Shown one piece after another: positions 58,803 to 64,000 of a DNA stretch of 64,000 bases. Every line of letters begins with the position of its first letter. Positions within the stretch are counted from its first letter, which is position 1. The notes under the pieces are model-generated. The model was not told the origin of the DNA. It saw only the letters and a list, made by a program, of their open reading frames with translations, and ran no database searches. The translations under genes were made by a program, and so were the position numbers. This DNA comes from Pseudomonas tohonis (GTDB lineage Bacteria; Pseudomonadota; Gammaproteobacteria; Pseudomonadales; Pseudomonadaceae), in the NCBI RefSeq assembly GCF_012767755.2, contig NZ_AP023189.1, forward strand, positions 2,606,001 to 2,670,000. Reading direction: 5' to 3'.

Positions 58803-59888
58803 ATGAATCTCGCCCCCGCCAGTCTCGTCCTCGTCGCCGCCGCGCTGCTGGCCGGCTGCGGCAGCCAGCGCAGCCAGGAGGGCCCGCAGCTCACCCCGGC
58901 CGAGGTGCGCGCCCAGGTGGCGCGGCTGATTCCCAGCAGCGTGGTGGACCGCCAGGGCTGGGCCACGGACATCCAGGTGGCCTTCACCGCCCAGGAGCTG
59001 GCCACGGTGAAGAGCAACTTCTGCGCGGTGCTGGCGGTGACCGAGCAGGAGTCGACCTACCAGGCCGACCCGGCGGTGCCGGGCCTGGCGAAGATCGCCC
59101 GCCAGGAGATCGACCGCCGTGCCGCGCGCCTGCACCTGCCGGGCTTTTTGGTGGATTCGGCGCTGGACATCCGCTCGCCCACCGGCAAGACCTACGCCGA
59201 GCGCCTCGCAGCCGTGCGCACCGAGCGCCAGCTGAGCGTGATCTTCGATGACTTCATCGGCATGGTGCCCCTCGGCCGCCAGCTGTTCGGCACCTTCAAC
59301 CCGGTGCACACCGGCGGCCCCATGCAGGTCAGCATCGCCTTCGCCCAGGAGCACGCCGAGCACTACCCGTACCCGACCACCGGCAGCGTGCGCGACGAGG
59401 TGTTCACCCGCCGTGGCGGCCTGTACTTCGGCATCGCCCACCTGCTCGGCTACGAGGCGGACTACCCCGAGCCGCTGTACCGCTTCGCCGACTTCAACGC
59501 CGGCTGGTACGCCAGCCGCAACGCCGCCTTCCAGCAGGCGGTGAGCCTGGCCAGCGGCATGCCCCTGGCGCTGGATGGCGACCTGATCATCCACGGCAGC
59601 CGCGATGCCGGTTCCACCGAGAAGGCGGTGCGCACCCTGGGGCGGCGCCTGGACATGGGCGATGGCGCCATCCGCCGCGCCCTGGAGCAGGGCGACGGGC
59701 CGGATTTCGCCGAAACGGAGCTGTACGAGAAGGTCTTCGCCCTGGCCGAGAAGGGAGCCGGGCGCAAGCTGCCCCGCGCGGTGCTGCCGGGCATCACCCT
59801 GCAGAGTCCGAAGATCACCCGCAAGCTGACCACGGCCTGGTTCGCCAAGCGTGTCGACGAGCGCTACCAGCGCTGCATGGCACGTTGA
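58803..59888 (+). CDS. DUF1615-family lipoprotein
   Basis: A 361 aa outer-membrane-type lipoprotein. The start was chosen to give signal/lipobox MNLAPASLVLVAAALLAGCG, with Cys19 as the acylated residue; a longer frame adds 58 residues and destroys this signal. Family features are ATVKSNFCAVLAVTEQESTYQADPAVPGL, which resembles a lytic-transglycosylase-like Glu/ESTY region, followed by IARQEIDRRAARLHLP, TGGPMQVSIAFAQEH and RRGGLYFGIAHLLGYEA. A cell-wall role is plausible by resemblance but not shown. Confidence 0.8.
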   Translation: MNLAPASLVLVAAALLAGCGSQRSQEGPQLTPAEVRAQVARLIPSSVVDRQGWATDIQVAFTAQELATVKSNFCAVLAVTEQESTYQADPAVPGLAKIARQEIDRRAARLHLPGFLVDSALDIRSPTGKTYAERLAAVRTERQLSVIFDDFIGMVPLGRQLFGTFNPVHTGGPMQVSIAFAQEHAEHYPYPTTGSVRDEVFTRRGGLYFGIAHLLGYEADYPEPLYRFADFNAGWYASRNAAFQQAVSLASGMPLALDGDLIIHGSRDAGSTEKAVRTLGRRLDMGDGAIRRALEQGDGPDFAETELYEKVFALAEKGAGRKLPRAVLPGITLQSPKITRKLTTAWFAKRVDERYQRCMAR

Positions 59889-60012
59889 ACGGCAATGCCG
59901 GCCCGTCGTCAGCTCGGCTGAAAACTTCTTGAACCTCCCACCGGACGGATTTTCCCATGACCAAGGCGGGTGCTCAGGCACGCACCCGCCGGGTCACGAG
60001 AGGAGAATAACA

Positions 60013-60645
60013 ATGCCCAGTGTCACCTCAGCACGCCCCGACCGCAGCGAGCTCGTCAGCGTCGGCGTCGGCGTCATCGGCCAGGCCCCGTCCACGGCCG
60101 ATGATCCCGGCGAAGACTGGCGCAGCCGTGGCGAACACGCCTTCGCCGCCATGGCGCGCAGCGATTCGAGCCTGTTCATCGCCAAGCTGGAAGAGGCCGT
60201 GCTTGCGGAAAGCATCTGCGTACAGCTCTACGATTCGCTGCTGGACCGTGCCATGCACCACCACGGCAACCGCGCCGAGCTGGTGGCGACCTTCCGGCAG
60301 ATCCGCGATGAAGAGCTGGCCCACGTCTGGACCCTGATCGAGGCCCTGGAAACCGTTGGCGTGCGGGCCCGCACCGCGCTGGCCGAGCACCCTCGCACCT
60401 GGGGCATCGCCGCCCAGCGCGTGGCCCAGGTGCTGGCGCAACCGGACAGCACCGTGCCGCAATGCCTGCACGCCATGCTCATCTACGAGCTGGGCGAGCA
60501 GGCCGCCTGGGAAACCCTGGTGACCCTGGTCGGCGCCATGGGTGACGACTCCTGGCTGCGTCGTTTCCAGGCCGTGCTGCAGGACGAGCAGCGCCACGCC
60601 AACACCATCAAGGCGCTGCTGTCCCGCGAGCTGCCCGAGGCTTAG
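60013..60645 (+). CDS. Ferritin-like diiron-type protein
   Basis: A 210 aa four-helix-bundle protein. Ferritin-type metal motifs appear in order: LEEAVLAES (about 59-67), IRDEELAHVW (98-106, EExxH), YELGEQAAWE, and QDEQRHANTI (ExxRH) near the C-terminus. A 50-residue hydrophilic N-terminal extension precedes the bundle. It could bind a diiron centre and act in iron or oxygen chemistry; the substrate is unknown. ATG after AGGAGAATAAC. No obvious operon partner. Confidence 0.75.
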   Translation: MPSVTSARPDRSELVSVGVGVIGQAPSTADDPGEDWRSRGEHAFAAMARSDSSLFIAKLEEAVLAESICVQLYDSLLDRAMHHHGNRAELVATFRQIRDEELAHVWTLIEALETVGVRARTALAEHPRTWGIAAQRVAQVLAQPDSTVPQCLHAMLIYELGEQAAWETLVTLVGAMGDDSWLRRFQAVLQDEQRHANTIKALLSRELPEA

Positions 60646-60742
60646 CAACCCCAGCAGGGCCCGGCGCCGACCGCAGCGGGCCAGTCACCCCGTCATCCCC
60701 GCGAACGCGGGGACCCACTGAACAGCAGCCCGGTGCTTCGCA

Positions 60743-61168
60743 TCACTTGGCGAACAACTGCCCCATGTCCTTGAACGCCTTGAACTCCAGGGCGTTGCCG
60801 CACGGGTCTAACAGGAACAGGGTCGCCTGTTCGCCCACCTGGCCCTTGAAGCGCACATAGGGCTCGATCACGAACCGCGTGCCCAGCCCGCGCAGGCGCT
60901 CGGCGAGGGCTTCCCATTCCGCCCAGGGCAACACCACGCCGAAATGCGGCACCGGCACGTCGTGGCCGTCCACCGCGTTGGTGTGGGCGGCCTCCTGGCT
61001 GGAGGTCTTCGGGTGCTCGTGGATCACCAGTTGGTGGCCGAAGAAATCGAAGTCCACCCAGTGTTCGCTGGAGCGACCCTCGGCGAGGCCGAACACCTCG
61101 CCGTAGAAGTGCCGCGCGGCGGCCAGGTCATGGACGGGGATGGCCAGGTGGAAGGGGGAAAGACTCAT
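60743..61168 (-). CDS. VOC-family (glyoxalase/dioxygenase-like) protein
   Basis: A 141 aa single vicinal-oxygen-chelate protein. It begins [50 protein letters not shown] and ends [18 protein letters not shown]. His7 (FHLAIPV) and Glu in NALEFKAF are candidates for metal binding. Members include glyoxalases, dioxygenases and antibiotic-binding proteins; the substrate is not readable. It is divergent from the LysR gene at 61276, with 107 bp between, suggesting that LysR regulates it. Confidence 0.82.
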   Translation of the reverse strand: MSLSPFHLAIPVHDLAAARHFYGEVFGLAEGRSSEHWVDFDFFGHQLVIHEHPKTSSQEAAHTNAVDGHDVPVPHFGVVLPWAEWEALAERLRGLGTRFVIEPYVRFKGQVGEQATLFLLDPCGNALEFKAFKDMGQLFAK

Positions 61169-61275
61169 GGGGTGCTGCCTCGTGGGGGTGTGCGCTCCAT
61201 TCTAGAGATGGGATTGTCGATGGAAAGTCGGGATAATTTGTGCCGAGCACGAATAATTTCGATCAGAGGCCGACC

Positions 61276-62136
61276 ATGCTGCGCGAACTCCGCACCTTCA
61301 TCGCCGTCGCCCGCCACGGCACCTTCGCCGCCGCCGGGATGCACATCGGCCTGACCCAGTCGGCGGTCAGCGCGCAGATCCGCAACCTGGAGCAAGCCCT
61401 CGGCGTGCGCCTGTTCGATCGCACCGGGCGCCAGGCCATCCTCAATGCCGCCGGGCACCGCGCGCTGCCCATGGCGCGGGAGATGCTGGAGATCTTCACG
61501 CGCATGGCCACCCCGGAGGCGGCCGAGCAGTTCAGCGGCGAGCTGCGCATCGGCGCCATCGCCACGGTGCAGACCGGCCTGCTGGCCGCCGCACTGCTGC
61601 GCCTGCGCGAGGCCGCGCCCAAGGTCGAGCCCAAGCTGATCCCCGGTGTCTCGTTGAACCTGCTGAGCCAGGTGGACGCGGGTGAACTGGACCTGGCGAT
61701 CCTCATCGAGCCGCCGTTCGACCTGCCCAAGGAGCTGCATGCCGAGATCCTGCGCGAAGAGGATTTCGTGCTCATCGTGCCCTGCGAGCTGGAGGGCGAT
61801 GACCCGCTGCGCATCCTCGCCAGCCAGCCGCTGGTGCGCTACGACCGCACCTCCTTCGGCGGGCGCCAGGTCACCCGCTTCCTCCGTCGTCAGCGGCTGG
61901 AGATCCAGGTGGCACTGGAACTCGATGAGCTCGATGCCATCGTGCGCATGGTCGAAGCGGGGCTCGGGGTCTCGCTGATCCCCGAGGCGGGCCTGTGGCT
62001 GGAGCGCGAGGCCGCCATCCGCGTCATCCGCCTGGGCGAGCTGACCTTCCAGCGGCGCATCATCCTGCTGACCCGTCATGGCCAGCGCAGCCAGCCCATC
62101 CTGCAGCTCTTCGCCCGCTGCCTGCAGGGCGCCTGA
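61276..62136 (+). CDS. LysR-family transcriptional regulator
   Basis: A 286 aa LysR regulator starting MLRELRTFIAVARHGTFAAAGMHIGLTQSAVSAQIRNLEQALG. The effector domain is of usual length (IGAIATVQTGLLAAALLRLRE, LDLAILIEPPFDLPKELHAEIL). It resembles regulators that often sit opposite VOC proteins or small transporters. Divergence from the VOC gene at 60743-61168 indicates the most likely target. The ATG after GACC was chosen; an earlier in-frame start has no better ribosome site. Confidence 0.85.
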   Translation: MLRELRTFIAVARHGTFAAAGMHIGLTQSAVSAQIRNLEQALGVRLFDRTGRQAILNAAGHRALPMAREMLEIFTRMATPEAAEQFSGELRIGAIATVQTGLLAAALLRLREAAPKVEPKLIPGVSLNLLSQVDAGELDLAILIEPPFDLPKELHAEILREEDFVLIVPCELEGDDPLRILASQPLVRYDRTSFGGRQVTRFLRRQRLEIQVALELDELDAIVRMVEAGLGVSLIPEAGLWLEREAAIRVIRLGELTFQRRIILLTRHGQRSQPILQLFARCLQGA

Positions 62137-62306
62137 GCCCTTGCAGAATACGGCCTCAACAATTGGCCCGCCTTGCATCCTGCAAATGACAGCTTGATAT
62201 CAGCTTTACGCAACTGTTTGATTAACAAGGATTTAACGGTCGGCCCGAGGCTGGCACGGCAGATGCACTTCCTGTTACGGCAATGAACCGGACAGGAGTG
62301 ATTGCA

Positions 62307-62669
62307 ATGCAGATCGCCATCAAAGAATTCTTCGACGCCTTCCCTGGCTACACCGTCTCCATCACGCCCCGTCCCGACGGCAAGCTGCTGCTGACCCTCG
62401 ATAAGGACGACCACCCGACCCTGCGCAAGGCCATCGACAGTGACGCGGTGTTCTGCCAGAAGCGGGTGCGCGGCCTGATCCGCGAGCTGATCCGCGACAT
62501 CAAGCTCGCCGCGGGCGAAGTGAGCTGGAAGGGCGAGGGCAACCAGTGGGTCCGTGGCGAGCTGCCGACCTTCACCGGCGGCCCGATCCAGATCACCGCC
62601 GCCAAGACGCTGTTCGCCCGACGCGCCCTGCACCCTGGCTCGGTCGGCCGCCAGGCCGTGGCGGGTTGA
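62307..62669 (+). CDS. DUF3509-like small protein (120 aa)
   Basis: A soluble protein starting MQIAIKEFFDAFPGYTVSIT, with AGGAG 8 nt before the ATG; an ATG eight codons earlier has no such site. The central region TPRPDGKLLLTLDKDDHPTLRKAI and RGLIRELIRDIKLAAGEVSWKG resemble DUF3509 proteins, a small family mostly found in Pseudomonas. The C-terminal 30 residues are basic and appear to be an extension. Function unknown. The upstream 140 bp contain AT-rich promoter-like sequence (TTGCATCC, GATATCAGC) but nothing firm. Confidence 0.6.
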   Translation: MQIAIKEFFDAFPGYTVSITPRPDGKLLLTLDKDDHPTLRKAIDSDAVFCQKRVRGLIRELIRDIKLAAGEVSWKGEGNQWVRGELPTFTGGPIQITAAKTLFARRALHPGSVGRQAVAG

Positions 62670-62794
62670 GTCGTCTCGCTGCACGCCTCGCCCCGGGGTG
62701 ATGGGGCTCATCGCGCCCCCACCCCACGCCTTGCCCCCTCAGCCCCAATGCACCGCCGGACCCCGCGCAACGGCCTGATCGGCCTGGGCGCGTC

Positions 62795-63565
62795 TCAGCG
62801 GGTGGCGACGAAGAACAGGCGGGGGAAGGGCAGCAGCACGCAGCCATCGGCGTAGCTGGGATAGGCCCCCGCCACTGCGGCCTCGTAACGGGCCAGGTAC
62901 TGCTCCTGCTCGGCGGCCGAAAGCGGCGCGAGGAAGGGACGCAGGCCGCTGCCCTTGAACCACTCGACGATGGCCTTCGGGCCGCCCGCCAGCGCGTGGT
63001 GGTAGACGGTCCGCCAGACGTTGACCCGTACGCCGGCTTCGCGCAGGACGCCGAAATACCACGACGCCGGATGGCGGCTGTCCCGGGCCCGGTGGGCGTC
63101 CGCCAGGCGCTCGGCCCAGGGGCCTTGGGATGCGATCTCGCGCATCAGCCGGTGGGCCGGTTCGTCCAGGTTGTCGGGCATCTGCACCGCCAGGCTGCCG
63201 CCGGGGGCAAGCCGGGCCAGCAGCGCCGGCAGCAGGCTGGCGTGGTCCGGCACCCATTGCAGGGAGGCGTTGGCGAGGATCAGGTCGACCGGCTCGGCGC
63301 TGCTCCAGCGGGTGATGTCGCCCACCTGGAAGTTGACGTCCGGCAGGCGCTGGCGGGCGGCCTCGATCATGTCCTCCGAGCTGTCCAGGCCGGTGACCCG
63401 GGCATCGGGAAAACGCTCGAGGAGCAGTTGGGTGGAGTTGCCCGGGCCGCAGCCCAGGTCGATCGCCCGCGCCACGGGGTGCTCGGGCACCTGCGCCAGC
63501 AGGTCATGGATGGGGCGATTGCGCTCGTCTTCGAACTTCCGGTATTGCGCGGCGGACCAGCTCAT
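62795..63565 (-). CDS. tam: Trans-aconitate 2-methyltransferase
   Basis: A 256 aa class I SAM methyltransferase. The N-terminus [26 protein letters not shown] is characteristic of Tam. The SAM loop is [20 protein letters not shown], then [29 protein letters not shown] and the late [10 protein letters not shown] and [23 protein letters not shown]. Tam methylates trans-aconitate, detoxifying a spontaneous by-product that inhibits the TCA cycle. An open frame extends 73 codons upstream but has no conserved sequence. Confidence 0.9.
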   Translation of the reverse strand: MSWSAAQYRKFEDERNRPIHDLLAQVPEHPVARAIDLGCGPGNSTQLLLERFPDARVTGLDSSEDMIEAARQRLPDVNFQVGDITRWSSAEPVDLILANASLQWVPDHASLLPALLARLAPGGSLAVQMPDNLDEPAHRLMREIASQGPWAERLADAHRARDSRHPASWYFGVLREAGVRVNVWRTVYHHALAGGPKAIVEWFKGSGLRPFLAPLSAAEQEQYLARYEAAVAGAYPSYADGCVLLPFPRLFFVATR

Positions 63566-63727
63566 CGAAAGGCTCCGGGCTGCGGTGAGAGGGGCTCGAT
63601 GATCCTCCAGCGCGGCCGATCCTTCCAGCCTGGATGGCGGCGAAGGGCTCCGCAGGGGAGCAGGCGTGCTCGATGCGAGGTAGGCGAGGGGCGGGGCGGA
63701 AGCAATGCCTGCGGAACGCAGAAAAGT

Positions 63728-63754
63728 AAAAAGCCCGCCGAAGCGGGCTTTTTC
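63728..63754. terminator. Terminator-like hairpin
   Basis: AAAAAGCCCGC, short loop, GCGGGCTTTTT: a bidirectional Rho-independent type hairpin. It lies upstream of tam on the minus strand, probably ending transcription coming from the partial gene at the right edge. Confidence 0.8.
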
Positions 63755-63847
63755 CAGACCGTCCGACATCCTGTCGGCTGCCATCCTGGCGTTGGTCGAT
63801 CTTCCCTGACCGGGCGCGTCCTGCGCTTCAGTCGTGTGTGTAGGATA

Positions 63848-63935
63848 GGTCTGTCAGATAAAGTCGGGCAGAGGAGATTTCATCTGCCTCTTGTAAGCCT
63901 TTTGCTATAGCGAAACGGTAAAGATCTGACAGACC
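63848..63935. repeat. Long-range inverted repeat element (88 bp)
   Basis: Perfect 12 bp arms GGTCTGTCAGAT (63848-63859) and ATCTGACAGACC (63924-63935) enclose a smaller hairpin (GCAGA/TCTGC around 63869-63887) and a near-palindrome TTTTGCTATAGCGAAA. There is no reading frame. It could be a folded RNA, a regulatory region or a small mobile palindrome. The rest of 63566-63962 holds only the terminator hairpin. Confidence 0.5.
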
Positions 63936-63962
63936 ACCCAGGTCCGGAGGCCTGCCGCTGCT

Positions 63963-64000
63963 TCAGCGCACCTTGCTGCCCAGGACCAGCCCCACGCCTC
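63963..64000 (-). CDS. C-terminal end of a truncated gene at the right edge
   Basis: A minus-strand frame from the edge ends GVGLVLGSKVR then TGA. The hydrophobic end is typical of the last helix of a membrane transporter. Only about 11 residues are visible, so this is tentative. Confidence 0.35.
   Translation of the reverse strand, partial: GVGLVLGSKVR

Overview
This 64 kb stretch of GC-rich DNA comes from a Pseudomonas-type gammaproteobacterium. Supporting marks are earP next to efp with the Arg32 form of EF-P, the liuRABCDE leucine/isovalerate operon, a dhcR-dhcAB-atoB-atoE cluster beside acetoacetyl-CoA synthetase (the arrangement I recall from P. aeruginosa), a quinohemoprotein amine dehydrogenase (qhp) locus, and dispersed palindromic repeats of the Pseudomonas REP kind. 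I see no rRNA, tRNA, CRISPR array or complete insertion sequence.

Layout. 0-16.8 kb is core-genome material: small unknown proteins, earP-efp, an esterase with an OhrR-like regulator, RDD and TauE/SafE membrane proteins, LysR regulators, PhzF, DUF3291, an AlkZ/YcaQ-type glycosylase, an ABC-F ATPase, a parvulin and a PilT/PilU-type ATPase. 17.0-24.5 kb handles short-chain acids and ketone bodies: aacS, dhcR, dhcA, dhcB, atoB, atoE. 24.5-28.7 kb is an AT-rich minus-strand island that reads as a lasso peptide cluster: transporter, RRE-fused leader protease, asparagine-synthetase-like cyclase and a 43-residue precursor gene that is easily missed. 29.1-36.4 kb is liuRABCDE, which carries leucine through isovaleryl-CoA to acetoacetate and acetyl-CoA. 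The neighbouring dhc/ato/aacS genes can use those products.

36.5-55.3 kb is the amine dehydrogenase system in two blocks. Block one (36.6-42.3 kb) holds a sigma-54 activator and the maturation genes qhpF (peptide exporter), qhpE (leader protease) and qhpG (flavin monooxygenase). Block two (48.9-55.3 kb) holds an aldehyde dehydrogenase on the minus strand with a very good sigma-54 promoter, then qhpA, qhpD, qhpC and qhpB. Between them lie about 6.5 kb of unrelated genes, including a decayed methyltransferase and an orphan antitoxin. The enzyme oxidises primary amines in the periplasm to aldehydes, and the aldehyde dehydrogenase takes these to acids. A 139 bp MITE-like element sits directly on the qhpB stop codon.

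55.5-64 kb holds an acyl-CoA synthetase behind a palindrome resembling the liuR operator, a repeat-rich non-coding block, and several core genes (DUF695/RraB, DUF1615 lipoprotein, ferritin-like, VOC, LysR, DUF3509-like, Tam).

The best candidate for something undescribed is the lasso peptide. Its predicted 20-residue core has a nine-residue Gly1-Glu9 ring and a basic, aromatic tail. Gene order is A-C-B-D rather than A-B-C-D. All functional calls rest on reading motifs by eye; no database search was run.
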